A DNA stretch of 64,000 nt from assembly GCA_949128115.1 (NCBI GenBank), contig OX421964.1, forward strand, positions 52,802,601 to 52,866,600. The letters run 5' to 3'. A model generated the notes under the pieces. The model did not search any database and was not told the DNA's origin. It was given only the letters and a program-made list of their open reading frames with translations. Shown here piece by piece: positions 11,450-22,798 of the stretch. The DNA comes from Anaspis maculata (Eukaryota > Arthropoda > Insecta > Coleoptera > Scraptiidae). The number at the start of each line of letters is the position of its first letter. Position 1 is the first letter of the stretch. The position numbers and the translations under genes are program-made.

Positions 11450-11850
11450 CTTGTTTACGCGAGGTTTAAAACTGGTGTTAAGGTCCGTAACATCAATGTT
11501 ATCGTCCGCCTAAACACCTCTAAACGCAAATTTCGCAACAGCTGTTAAGCTTAGCTAAATGTGATTTTAAATTGCATTTAGTAAGCAAACAAGTGTTGGC
11601 AATCGCACGTAAACGCCCATGCCCATCCGCAGTACACTGATGTAGCGAATGTTGCCTAAAATCGTGATTTTTAAGCAACTTTCACTACAGAAGTGTACTG
11701 CGGAATGTATTTTACTGCCAGGGACTTTTCTCACACGATTCAAGAATAGCGGCCTAGGTTAAGGGCCTATCGGCTGTCATTTTGGTCGGCGCGCGTAAAC
11801 ACTCCTAACTAACCACTGTTAAAATATCTGCTAAGCCTCGCGTAAACAAG
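11450..11850. repeat. MITE with CTTGTTTACGCGAGG ends
   Basis: The 15-bp sequence CTTGTTTACGCGAGG at the left is inverted perfectly at the right (CCTCGCGTAAACAAG). An inner stem pairs GTACACTGATGTAG with CTACAGAAGTGTAC. It is non-coding and lies inside the insertion that splits the LINE fragment. Confidence 0.75.
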
Positions 11851-11877
11851 CTCATTATAGGGATAGGGAGGTATATT

Positions 11878-11988
11878 CAGGGCCGGGCTTAGCAGGCGTG
11901 CAGTGCGTTCCGGCGCGCATCAGGCGGGTATGGCAGGCGGCAATTTTTCGGTGGCACGCAGGCGGCAAATAGGCCAGGCCCGGCCCTG
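11878..11988. mobile_element. 111-bp hAT MITE with perfect 8-bp TSD
   Basis: The ends are CAGGGCCGGGC and GCCCGGCCCTG. They are flanked by identical 8-bp duplications GGTATATT at 11870-11877 and 11989-11996. A CAGGG start with an 8-bp duplication is the hAT signature. The interior is a GC-rich imperfect repeat built from GCAGGCGG units. Confidence 0.9.
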
Positions 11989-12997
11989 GGTATATTCCGC
12001 ACACCCAAATGTAGACAGAACGTTCAGGTACCTGTGTACCTATTAAGCAGGAAAGCAGGGGTGGATGATTAAAGCCTAGAGGAGAAAAAGAATTTTAGAC
12101 AATTGAGGCTGGAACAATTGCTTGATGTTCTAGATGTCAGCCAATTGTATAGCGATGTTATTATACTGGTTTGATGATCAAATTTTTATGTTTGGAAATT
12201 GTTTTTTGACATTATTCTTCGTTATATCTTTGAATGGTTTGATTTCACCTCAATTAAATGTGACATTCTATCTAAATATAAGTACGGTGGCGAGCACATA
12301 ACTGGAAATACTCATATCAGTTCTGTCAATATTTCAATTTAACTTACGGCCTTATTTTGATTGGAGAAGATAATATCGTAGGAACTCTAGTTAACCACGT
12401 AGTTACCTCAAATCACATTCACGAGTTACCTACCTAAATACCTATGTAAATACCTATGTATTTTATATTCTTTCAATTAAAATTAATACCGGATCGAGTT
12501 TTCCAAACGACATTCTTATACTTTGTGGAGATTATTAGATTGCCATGCTGTGCCTGCCAGAACACAGTTTCCACCGTGCTGTAATATAACCTGGAAAATC
12601 GTACAGTAAGAAAATCCGTCACGATGTCACATTCGCATAATTATTTGTGGAGAATATTATTGATGAAAATAGATACTTATTGTATTAGGGGTATGAGTGA
12701 GACTTCATGTGACGGAGAATGGGAGTTTAAGCGCCGAGCGCAGCGAGAAAGAAACAAAAGAAGTCTAATCGTGAAAAAGTCATGTCGAAAGTATTCTGCC
12801 CATTGAGTGACTTATAGTAATAATAATAATAATAATAGTAAGATTGATAATAAGAAAAACAAGATGATCAAACCGTTAGGGAGCGGAGCGGGAGTACGAA
12901 AAAAAAACACCTCTTCGAACGTTGTTTGCTGATTGATTCATATCTATAGAAAATTCACTTCTTCCGAGGGTGACTATGGTCACGCACCCACGTTTTT

Positions 12998-13455
12998 TCG
13001 GGAAGAGGGAAGTTACAAAGGAAATAAAGGTTGAGGTGGCGGAGAAGGTGACTCCAACACTGATTTATGGGAGCGACTCGTGGTCGTGGTCGTGGACCCT
13101 GACAAGAAAGTACGAGAGTCGAGTGAACGCTGCAGAGACGAGATCTCTACGAAAAATAGAGGGGAAGACAAAAAGGGACAGAATCGGGAACAAAATTTTC
13201 AAAGAGCAGTAAGTAGAAGCCTGGAAAAGTGTATGAGGCGAGAACATGGGGAAGAACTAGAAGATGAGGCAGACCAAGAAAAATCTAGCGGGAGGAGGTG
13301 AGGCAAGCAGCGGAGGAGAAGAGGACATCAGGTGGGAGGAAATCGATGCGTTATTCCAGAACAGGATGGAATGGAGGAACAGAACAAACAGAAGCTGAAC
13401 TCGGACCCTTTAGTCTTACACCAAACAGTAGAAAGACTTCGGATTAAGTAAGTAA
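12998..13455 (+). pseudogene. Non-LTR retrotransposon RT 3' end, downstream piece
   Basis: The frame reads GKREVTKEIKVEVAEKVTPT, then LIYGSDSW, ESRVNAAETRSLRKI and GKTKRDRI. This is the classical thumb region after the RT palm (LLYGxExW and RIxAAEMxxLR in LINEs). Beyond 13212 a shifted frame keeps EKRTSGG and WNGG-like remains. The copy ends in TAAG repeats at about 13445, like a LINE 3' tail. It continues the fragment at 11015-11144. Confidence 0.72.
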
Positions 13456-13519
13456 GTCTATTGTTATCAGGTCTAAACAACTATCCATGGACTATAATCA
13501 ATAATTTTTTTCGTTACAG

Positions 13520-13627
13520 CAACACAAATTACTACCTAATTGATGTTTCAAATGGAGGATATTGTAAGATCCATGAAACCAACAGGAACAGCCAAGAATG
13601 TCAGTACATTATGAAAGGAAATCGCCG
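13520..13627 (+). other. Possible orphan exon
   Basis: A 108-bp open segment is bounded by a good acceptor (TTTTTTTCGTTACAG) and a good donor (CCGGTAGGTA). It encodes NTNYYLIDVSNGGYCKIHE followed by a Cys and YIMKGNRR. I do not recognise a family with certainty; the Cys/His spacing recalls a small zinc-binding segment. No partner exon was found on either side, so it may be a gene relic or a chance exon-like segment. Confidence 0.25.
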
Positions 13628-14323
13628 GTAGGTAAAAAAGTCATTGTTTGCGTTAGATTTATACCAACTTACAGTCTACACACACTTGTGTAAGAATTGT
13701 TTAACGTATCAAGCGTTAAAGTAAATTTTCTCTCATAGTAAGCCTGGTCGCTAGCCATGTTTCCAAATTTCAAATTTCCAAGAATCATTGCTCTATACTT
13801 CAAGTGTTAGCTTTCCTCAAGTCCAAGTCCTAATGACAAGACTACTCTGTGGACAAGACTATATGAATCTCGTAAGTTACATTGCCTTTTGGAATCAACT
13901 TCTCCACAGTTATGCATCATATATTCCACTTTTTACTCAAATCTCATGTCTGATGTGATCACTGATATTAATTTATTAACTCCCAGAATAATAATATAAG
14001 TACCATCGTAAGCAAAATAAACGCGAGGACAGTGTTTCGCTCGGAGTCGGAGTGTACTGATTTGATGAATTTTGGCCTTCTTATTGTCACTGACCTTATT
14101 CCATTGCAAGAAAGAGTAGCTATTTTCAAAGCATCACCATCTGGACTATCCCAATCATCTCCGAGGCGAGACTTCTTAAACTTTTGAAGGGATAAAATCT
14201 CTTTGCTTCATGAACAGTTTCCAATTCGGAGTAATCCAGGGAGCCGGAGGTTTGCTCACCTTGCGTACCTTTGGCTACTAGTGCGGTGGCCGGCCCGGCG
14301 TAAGTGCTCGTTTTGAAGAGCGA
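13628..14323. other. Intergenic, no gene seen
   Basis: This is AT-rich sequence with no recognisable coding exon. A stretch near 14040 resembles the ends of the short foldbacks at 4551 and 5707. Confidence 0.4.
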
Positions 14324-16584
14324 CCCAATATCGCGGTATAAAGTTATGAGACCTATGCAGATCGATTTGTAGGAAAATTCTGCATTAGAAATGGAAATTC
14401 ACGACTCTCTGCTGTGGTCGTGACTAATGTTGTAGCGGAAAAACGGAGGAAAATGTTACTTTTCAAGCGCTACTTTTACCTTCTCTTATCTCAGTGTCTA
14501 TGAGAGATATGGACCTGAAATTTTCATTAGCTGATAGCCCTTTCATTTCTCTGTAAAACTGTGTCTACAGGATCCGCCCGCTTTGACTGTTCATGATAGT
14601 AAATAGACCATTTCTACCGAGATGCCGGTTTTTCCAGGCATTTCTTCACGTTCAAAGCGCTATAAGTCGGTTACCGTATGAGATATCGAAAAAAAGTCTG
14701 ATGTAAAAAAAGTCACAAATTTTGTAAGGAACATTTCATTCGCTGCATGTATGCACTTATCTTCAATAATAACGCTTCCAGAAATAATTTTGTTCATCAA
14801 TGCAAGCGCGCGCGCGCTACCGCTTGCATCGCCACCCCTTGCCTCTGCCACCCGCGAGTCCCTACAAGTAGGTACTCGTCAGTCGGCTATCCAAATTAGT
14901 ACATTACATTATCAAACCAATTTTCGATATTAAGTTGTAGAATCTTTACAAATCGATTTCTAGGAAAATTCTACATTAGAAGCTGGAATTACGGCTCGTT
15001 GCTGTGGTCGTGACTTAATTTGTGGGTAAAAATCCAAAAAAAAATCGCTACTTTTCAAGAGATGCTGCTCTTAGTTCAGTTTCTTTAGCAGATATCGTTC
15101 TGGAATTCGAATGAGCTGATAGCCCTACCTGTAGATGATCTATGAAACTGTATGCCAGCATAATGCGCTATCCCAAATAATTCATATTACTCAATTAATA
15201 AATAAATATTGTCACAATTTTTTTTTTAATCATTGTAATCATCTAATACATCATCATCTGTGTCCAATGGCAAAATGTTTCCACACAGCATCTTGCACTT
15301 GCATTCGGAAATGCAAAAAATTCCCTCGCTTTTGCAGATTCATTTTTGTGTAGAACAGTTTTTTTTTCGCTGCAAATAAGATTAATTAGACTTCTGATGG
15401 TGTCTGGGATTGGCGGTTTTGACATGAATATTGGATAGCAATCAACTTCCTTTTTTCCTACCACCACTCCTCCAAATTTAGAGGTGGCATTGAAGGTAAT
15501 ACCTAATTACCCATACCTAAGGTAATACCTAAGGTAATGGGTGATGATTGAAACCCACTAATGGCTTACCGAAGAATATGCAGTCGAAAAGAATCTTCTG
15601 TCTGAGCAATTTCTGTGGCCGATTGTTTTGTATATTCAAAGTTAATTTGAGCCTTGCATCATTTAGATCAGCCGCATTTTGTTGCCTATATAGGAGCAAT
15701 ACAAATTTTCTGGCTGTGTTGATGCTCTTTTCAACATTCTTTTCTCCAAATCTTTGTAAATTGAGATTTTTCAAATTTTCAACGAAAAATGTCCCAAGCC
15801 GACTTTTTTCCGATATAAAAAAATTAATTTGCCGTGTCACATCCCGTAATTGCGTGATGTACACACGGTAATAATTATTAATTATTAATTACACATTACA
15901 ATTATTGATTATTATTATTAATTAGAATAATTGTAATTATTACACTTCTGGTGGTGGTTGGGATCGGTGGTTGTGTCAAAATATTGGATAGCAATTATCT
16001 TATTTTTTTTATCTATATTCCTCCAGGTTTAATTGTGGCATCGAAGGTGAAATGCTGTTAATTCAGATTTTCACTTAGAAATAAGCATCTGAAATAAAAA
16101 TTGCGGAATAAACTATGTAAATATATCGCGTAAGAGAAATTATTCATTAGTGGCTTGACGAAAAATATGCAATCGAAAAGAATCTTCCGTTGGAGGAATT
16201 TCTTTGAGCGATTCCGATTTTTTTGTGTGTAAAGTTGATTTCAGTCTCTCATCATTTAGATCAACAGAAAGTGTGTTGCTTATATAGATTCAACACAAAT
16301 TTTCTTGCTATGTTGATGTTGTTTTCAATATTTTCTTCAGCAAATCTATGAAGGTCGAGATTTTTAGAGCTTGTGATAAAAAAGTGCATTTTTGCCGATT
16401 TAAAAAAAAAGAATTCCGCGTAATTGCATGAAAAGCTAGCAGCGCATCACATGAGAATTTTCTTAAAGCCTTAGCTATTTTGTTAACAGATATGAACCGC
16501 TTTTGATAAACAAGATAAACAAATTTGTAGAAAATTGTAGTCAAAAGCTGATGACACCGACAGCTTGATTTTACTTCTATATTT

Positions 16585-16709
16585 CTATCGTGTGATCAAA
16601 TGAATCCTTATTTTAGGTAGGCTGTGGCCTGGTCAAATTCAGGGGTGTGAAGCTGCGTTCGGTCAGGCCAGAGCCTACCTAAAATAAGAATTCATTTGAT
16701 CACACGATA
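16585..16709. repeat. Foldback MITE nested in the loop
   Basis: CTATCGTGTGATCAAATGAA pairs with the right arm TTCATTTGATCACACGAT. The inner arms carry GTAGGCTGTGGCCTGG, also seen in the element at 2396-2519. Confidence 0.82.
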
Positions 16710-16881
16710 TTTCAATGGCGATAGTTTCGCAGCAAGAAAAATATTCATGGAGAAGGGACATAACACTTCTTCAACAAATAAAAAGCGATTCGTGCCTGTC
16801 CACAAAATAGCAAAGGCTTCAGAGAAATTGTTATGCGATGCGTTGCCAGCTTTTCACACAATAGAGTAGGTATTATACTTT

Positions 16882-17186
16882 TGAAAAAATATTTTGTTTT
16901 CGATGGAATCGGAAATTATATTGAAAATAAGCTGACCCGTATTTTTTTATTTTGCCATAAATCGTATCGTTTGGCCGCAATAAATAAACGAAATTCCTAT
17001 ATTCTGCCTATTTCTGACGTCATTTACACAGGCAGTATAGGCGGCGACTCGCTGTGACGTCAGAACTAGTTGATGTTATTTATTTATTGCGCCCAAACGA
17101 TACGAGTTTTGACTAAATAAAAAAACACGGGTCAATTATTTTTCAATCTAGTTTCCATTTCAATCGAAAAAAATTTTAGTAAAATA
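16882..17186. repeat. Foldback element nested in the loop
   Basis: AATAAGCTGACCCGTATTTT and CGTATCGTTTGG are inverted at the right as CCAAACGATACG and AAACACGGGTCAATTATT. The centre contains two TGACGTCA-like sequences. Confidence 0.75.
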
Positions 17187-18710
17187 CTCCATTACGGGAT
17201 GCGACACGACAAATTCATTTTTTTAAATCTGAAAAAAGTCGGCTTGGGACATTTCTGTTGAAAATTTGAAAAATCTCAATTTACAAAGATTTGGAGAAGA
17301 GAATGTTGAAAAGAGCATCAACACAGCCAGAAAATTTGTATTGCTCCTATATAGGCAACAAAATGCGGCTGATCTAAATGATGCAAGGCTTAAATTAACT
17401 TTGAACATACAAAACAACTGGTCACAGAAATTCCTCAGACAGAAGATTCTTTTCGACTGCATATTCTTCGGTAAGCCATTAGTGGGTTTTAATTATTACC
17501 CATCATCTTAGGTATTACCTTAGGTATTAATACCTTAGGTATGGGTAATACCATAGGTATTACCTTCGATGCCACCTCTAAATTTGGAGGGGTGGTGGTA
17601 GGAAAAAAGGAAGTTGATTGCTATGCAATATTCATGTCAAAACCGCCAATCCCAGACACCATCAGAAGTCTAATTAATCTTATTTGCAGCGAAAAAAAAA
17701 CTGTTCTACACAAAAAAGCATCTGCAAAAGCGAGGGAATTTTTTGCATTCCCAAATGCAAGTGCAAGATGCTGTGTGAAAACATTTTGCCATTAGACACA
17801 GATGCTGATGATGTATTAGATGAATACAATGATTTTAAAAAAATTTGTCATACAGTTTCACAGATCATCTACAGGTAGGGCTATCAGCTCATTCGAATTT
17901 CAGATCGATATCTGCTAAAGAAACTGAACTAAGAGCAGCATCTCTTGAAAAGTAGCGATTTTCTTGGATTTTTACCCACAAATTAAGTCACGACCCACAG
18001 CAACGAGTCGTAATTCCAACTTCTAATGTAGAATTTTCCTAGAAATCGATTTGTAAAGGTTCTACAACTTAATATCGAAAATTGGTTTGATAATGTAATG
18101 TACTAATTTGGATAGCCGACTGACGAGTACCTACTTGTAGGGACTCGCGGGTGGCAGAGGCAAGGGGTGGCGATGCGAGCGGTAGCGCGCGCGCGCTTAC
18201 ATTGACGAACAAAATATTTTCTGGAAGCGTTATTATTGAAGATAAGTGCATACATGCAGCAAATAAAATGTTCCTTACAAAATTTGTGACTTTTTTTACA
18301 TCAGACTTTTTTTCGATATCTCATACGGTAACCGACTTATAGCGCTTTGAACGTGAAGAAATGCCTGGAAAAACCGGCATCTCGGTAGAAATGGTCTATT
18401 TACTATCATGAACAGTCAAAGCGGGCGGATTCTGTAGACACAGTTTTACAGAGAAATGAAAGGGCTATCAGCTAATAAAAATTTCAGGTCGATATCTCTC
18501 ATAGACACTGAGATAAGAGAAGGTAAAAGTAGCGCTTGAAAAGTAACATTTTCCTCCGTTTTTCCGCTACAACATTAGTCACGACCACAGCAGAGAGTCG
18601 TGAATTTCCATTTCTTATGCAGAATTTTCCTACAAATCGATCTGTATAGGTCTCATAACTTTATACCGCGATATTGGGTTAATGACACCTTTTGCATCCT
18701 CGGCCGCCGC

Positions 18711-19022
18711 ACTATACGTTTACACCGTGGCTTTGGTCCGCGACCTAAGCACTAAATTCGGCCCAAATAAATTTAGTCCACGTGGTGTAAACGATCGTAA
18801 ACAAGGACCAAATCAGGACCAAGTAGCTTGGGTCAGGTCTCTGGTTAGCCGTGGACTGAACCAAATTTATAGTTTTTATATTTATTTAGTTAGGTTAATA
18901 TTTTAAAATAGGTCGGCCGCGTTAGTCTGCCGGTGAAAACGCTGGAAGAGAAGAATTACTTTGGGTGGAATTTGGGTCGGTGCTTGGGTCAGTCCAGTTT
19001 TAGTCCATCGGTGTGAACGTAG
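18711..19022. repeat. Element with inverted ends
   Basis: ACTATACGTTTACACCGTGG at the left is matched by CCATCGGTGTGAACGTAGC at the right. The interior repeats GGTCC and TTGGGTCAGT motifs. It is non-coding. Confidence 0.55.
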
Positions 19023-19370
19023 CCTTTGTCGGAGCATGAACAATTGAACTTCCTGTCAATGTCATGTTCCCTCAATACTTATTCAAGAGATCCCTGTTCA
19101 AGAGTGCTAGAAAAATGTTGTTTGTGTTCTAGGAACGCAAATATATGTGGGGTGTGGGTCAAAGGGTGTTGGATTGGCGTACAAACCAAGAGGATGCATT
19201 ATATTTTGCCAGTGGTTTCACCTGTCAGTTCTTCATTTTGTCTGTGGGGACTAACCAGAGAGACGGAGAGGGCGGTGGAAAACAATAGAATGATTTTGAA
19301 AAACATAGACAATCAACCACTTGTATTTATTTGAAAAAAGAAATGATAAAATAAAACCGATGAGCCCAAG
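19023..19370. other. Intergenic, no gene seen
   Basis: A 102-codon frame at 19026-19334 shows no recognisable domain and no splice or regulatory context. I do not call it a gene. Confidence 0.4.
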
Positions 19371-19521
19371 CAGGGGTGGATGGGCCAGCCAAGGCCAAGG
19401 GGGTAAAAGGGAATTTGCCTCCTGGGCCGGTGAGATTTATAAAATTTGGGCTGGTAGGATAAAACCAATACTTTTATTTTACAGTGGAAGTTTTGAGCAG
19501 AAAGATCTAGGCCGGGGGAAT

Positions 19522-19679
19522 TGTGGCGGCTCTCATGTGGGCATGTGACGGAGAAAAAGTGCCTACCCTGACTGGGACTCGAACCCGGGTCTTCCATTTG
19601 CCGGATGGATACTCTGACCACTAAGCTATCGGGGGAGACAACAGTTCCTCCGTCACATGCCCACATGAGAGCCGCCACA
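19522..19679 (-). mobile_element. tRNA-bearing LTR, palindromic form
   Basis: This copy shares the 144-bp LTR sequence found at 49990. Here both ends carry the LTR 5' end (TGTGGCGGCTCTCATGTGGG and its inverse), which makes a foldback. On the minus strand the centre is tRNA-like: an A box in GATAGCTTAGTGGTC, an anticodon stem TCCAT..ATGGA with GGC in the anticodon position, and a B box GGGTTCGAGTCCC. It is diverged from the array copies and is probably older. Confidence 0.75.
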
Positions 19680-19865
19680 GTAAGCAGCACCATGCGCGCA
19701 CCATCAGCGCGCGCACGCTACCAGGGCGGTAAGCTATAAAAGCGCCAACGCACTACCGCTCGCTCTCTTTACCTTCTGCATGTTCGCGCTGCCGCAGGTA
19801 CCCCTTACTCCGGCCGAATAAATCTGCTATAACCAAGTCCGTGTATTTTATTGGGACCCTCACAA
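19680..19865 (+). mobile_element. LTR-like promoter and poly(A) segment
   Basis: The segment has a TATA box (CTATAAAAGCG near 19735) and, about 80 bp on, AATAAA followed by a GT-rich stretch, ending near GGGACCCTCACA. That order is typical of the U3-R-U5 of an insect Ty3/gypsy LTR. No internal coding region is attached, so it would be a solo or partial LTR. The exact borders are not fixed. Confidence 0.45.
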
Positions 19866-20071
19866 ACGTGTCCTAAAAAATGAACAAGTTCTCAACGCAC
19901 TCAACGTGAGTGCAATCAGCGTCACCTCATATGTATTATAACTTAACAACTTATTGTTTTCTCAACCTCACAGCAGGGGTCAGCCCTTTTACAAATCTCA
20001 GTATATATCCTCAATCTCTTTATCCTTTCACCAGCCCAGAGGGAAAAAGGGCCTGGGCCCATCCACCCCTG

Positions 20072-21344
20072 AATCCAAGTCTCGTTGTTTCTATAGACGC
20101 ACCAGGTGGGATTTCAAACTTTTTTTTCCGTTATCTCTATCTGTAAGCGACAAAGAATTGAAGAAACTGTTTAGAATAGAATGAAAGATTTTTTTCAACT
20201 ATTGTGAATGTGTTGAAAATTTTATTTGCTATACAGGAAGAATCATAAATTGTGAAAATCCAGAAAAAGCAGGATACCTCGACAATCTTATTGATGAATC
20301 TGTGACCCATCTTACAAAATTTGGTAGATGAGCTGACAAAATAGATAAAGAACATGTGAAATTGAAAGCCTCATTGCTTTAGCCAAAAATCCCAGAGTCA
20401 GACCTCATAGGTGTTGGGTGAATGCTTGAAAAGAATGATAGCTGAATGTATGGCAGAGGTATCAGGTAAGGATGTAACAGAGAAGTATGTTGTGAAAAAC
20501 AACTATGGTGAAGGACTAAAAGCAAAAAAAAAGTCTACAGCATTTGTGAACGTAAATATATATTAAAATAATGAAAAATCGGCAATTACAAAAAGACATC
20601 GAATGAGTAGGTATAGGTATCTACAATAATGAATTATTGAACTATGTATTACCACTTAGATAACTTGGAATCAAAAATATGACCTACAGTTGCACCAAGC
20701 TTTCATAATATTATCGATTCACCAACTAAACCATGGGCATTTCACTGTTGTTTGACCAACAGCACTGCGAGTTTATATTCAATTTGATGATCAAAATGAG
20801 CTTGGTGAATCTAGGGGGGGGGGGTCCGCCCGCGTAGGTATAATTTTTTTCAGCAGCTTCAGGTCTGTCGTCTAGGACCACCTTACTCCGGAAATGACTT
20901 AACTCCTTGTCTCCCTCAAAACCTGGAGGCTAGCAGGCATCCATTGCAAAAAGTGTCTTTCCTTAGACGCTGAAAAATACACATAAGTAGATAAATCCAA
21001 AGCCTTTCAATTATTTGATTTGAGTAATAATTACACTGGTCCAATAATTCGACCCATCACCATTTCGTGACCGCGACTTTGTCGGCCGATATCTTTTGAA
21101 CGAGTTGATGGATTTAAAAAATCTTACCCACCAAGTAGTGGCCGCAAAATGGTGATAAGATGTGTCAAGTTTTGGAGCAGTGTATATGGTAGTAATAGCA
21201 GCCGGCGAGGCCTTTCTTGAAGGTCAAAATTCTTTTGAAAACAACAAAATTATGTAGGTATGTACCTCTAAGAGACAGTGACGATGTCCACAACAATGGT
21301 CCACAATTAGGTATTTGCCTGTCACCCTACCTGATGGACATCAT
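20072..21344. other. Intergenic, degraded sequence
   Basis: No intact gene is seen. From about 20150 to 20560 the plus strand keeps short open pieces broken by stops, possibly an old pseudogene with no family marks. A small inverted pair CACCAAGCT/AGCTTGGTG at about 20693-20807 flanks 100 bp. Confidence 0.4.
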
Positions 21345-22060
21345 AAAGCGGCTTCACAGAGCTTCGACGTGTCGCCAGCGACATTCCCCCACCATGACAC
21401 CACAGCTGTCGCCGGCGACAGAAGACTGCGAAAATTGGTGTCGCTCGCAACCTCGAACGAGTTGGCGGGATTTGAAATTCATTTGTCAAGCTGACAACGC
21501 ACGTGCTCGAAAATGTCAAACAATTGACAATGTCCCCCAAAACTTTGTTTCATCTGATTCCACGGGTATATCTGCTAATAATTCGTCTTTTCCTTGGAAG
21601 TGCCTTGTTGAAAGGCGATTTGCTTCGGAAAATGTGGTTGTTAAATGTGTGCTCTTCACCTGCTTCTCTGTCTCTGGTCTCGTGGAAACATGATTAGCAG
21701 GCAACGTAGAAGCACAGCACAGGCTATCGTGGAAAGAAAGCACGTGAACATGGTGAGCAGTTTGAGCAACGCGACCGAAGGCGAACCCTAAACCGTCGTT
21801 CTGTGCCATCGTGCACAATCATTGTCTGTCCGTGTCAATAACTTGACGCAATCTTTACCGGCCGATGATTGACTGATGACTGCATGCGGTCCATAACCAC
21901 CCAGCGACACGCGACACGGTTTGTGTAGTTGGAAAATCCTAACTACACAGCGACACCAAATGGAAGGGGTGGGCGACAGAGGGGAATACATCCGATTCTG
22001 GCTCCCTATTGGTTGATGAAGTGTCGCTGGCGACACGTCGAAGCTCTGTGAAGCCGCTTT
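21345..22060. mobile_element. Non-autonomous DNA transposon, 40-bp TIRs
   Basis: The left end AAAGCGGCTTCACAGAGCTT continues through CGACGTGTCGCCAGCGACA. The right end is its near-perfect inverse, ending AAGCTCTGTGAAGCCGCTTT. The 158-codon frame crossing the left part shows no transposase motif. A target duplication is not clear. Confidence 0.82.
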
Positions 22061-22609
22061 TAGCCTAAAGGGACCACATCTTGTCCTGGTCCTGGATGCA
22101 ATAAGTAGGTACGATGTGGCGACGACTTGCTCACCCTTGAGCGAGCCTGGGATTATCACAAGGGTCTTCGACAAGGATATCAACCAGTTCTGGAAGAAAT
22201 CCAGCCTCAAGTCCCAAGGCAGAAAACATATCCTCCCCCGAAATGACTATTGTCTCTCCGGAGCACCTCTGGAGCCACTAAAAAATACACCTTTAAATCA
22301 TATTACCTACATAAATTTAAATTAAATCCAATTTTACTCCAAACTCTATTTTTTTTCACCTACCTTCATGTTTATAAACTGGCATTATTATATGGCACAA
22401 CCAACCTCCTTGGGCACAACCATAGACCGAAGAAGTGATGACGTCACAACATGGCAACATGGCCGGCGGTTGACATTTTCTGGAGGCAAACGTCACATGA
22501 ACGTGACGTTTCTATGTTTGGTTGTGTTTTGTTTGGCATGACTTTTTCTGGAGGTCCACAACAAAAGTCACAAAAGTCAGTGCAAAATGGCAGTGAGCAT
22601 CGCTGAAAT

Positions 22610-22752
22610 TGCCAGTCTAAGAGACAGCCAGCGTCATACAGGCGGACTTGGTTGCAAAAAGGCCAGACATAGCCCAACTCATTGACAGAAAGCTGCGCAA
22701 AGCTACACTCGGAATAGTCAGAATCACCAGTGCGTGCTTTCCACCTAGCCCC
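22610..22752 (+). pseudogene. Old R1-like LINE relic, left piece
   Basis: The frame VAKRPDIAQLIDRKLRKATL aligns by eye with the segment after the YADD box of the intact LINE nearby. It is interrupted by the young LINE and continues at 28423. The similarity is weak. Confidence 0.4.
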
Positions 22753-22764
22753 AAGTTCGGTACA

Positions 22765-22766
<2 letters not shown>
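22753..22766. repeat. Target-site duplication, left copy
   Basis: The 14 bases AAGTTCGGTACACC are identical to 28409-28422 and flank the LINE exactly. Confidence 0.95.

Positions 22767-22798
<32 letters not shown>

Larger units (their letters stand above)
14324..18678. repeat. 4.4 kb foldback with arms of about 1.5 kb
   Basis: The left arm (14324 to about 15857) starts CCCAATATCGCGGTATAAAG and the right arm (about 17192-18678) ends in its inverse. Identity stays high throughout. Both arms keep the same open segments on opposite strands: one with LNLQRFGE, NAADLNDARLKLTLNIQNN and KPLVGFN, and one with SKPPIPDTIRSLINLICSEK. The arms therefore carry a duplicated fragment of some coding sequence, not recognised by me, either from a transposon or a host gene. 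Within the loop, 16130-16440 is a diverged third copy of the LNLQRFGE segment in left-arm orientation. Transcription across the locus would give a hairpin with a stem of about 1.5 kb. Confidence 0.85.
19371..20071. mobile_element. hAT-type element carrying an LTR-like insertion
   Basis: The ends CAGGGGTGGATGGGCC and GGCCCATCCACCCCTG are inverse to each other. The 8-bp flanks AGCCCAAG and AATCCAAG agree at 6 of 8 positions, consistent with an old hAT duplication. The interior is split by tRNA-like and LTR-like sequence at 19522-19865. Confidence 0.75.

Noticed and set aside
19026..19334. 102-codon frame with several cysteines
   Set aside because: No known pattern and no upstream signal. The length is within chance for this window.
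21217..22210. 158-codon plus frame and 140-codon minus frame
   Set aside because: They cross the terminal repeats of the 21345-22060 transposon and show no transposase or host domain.
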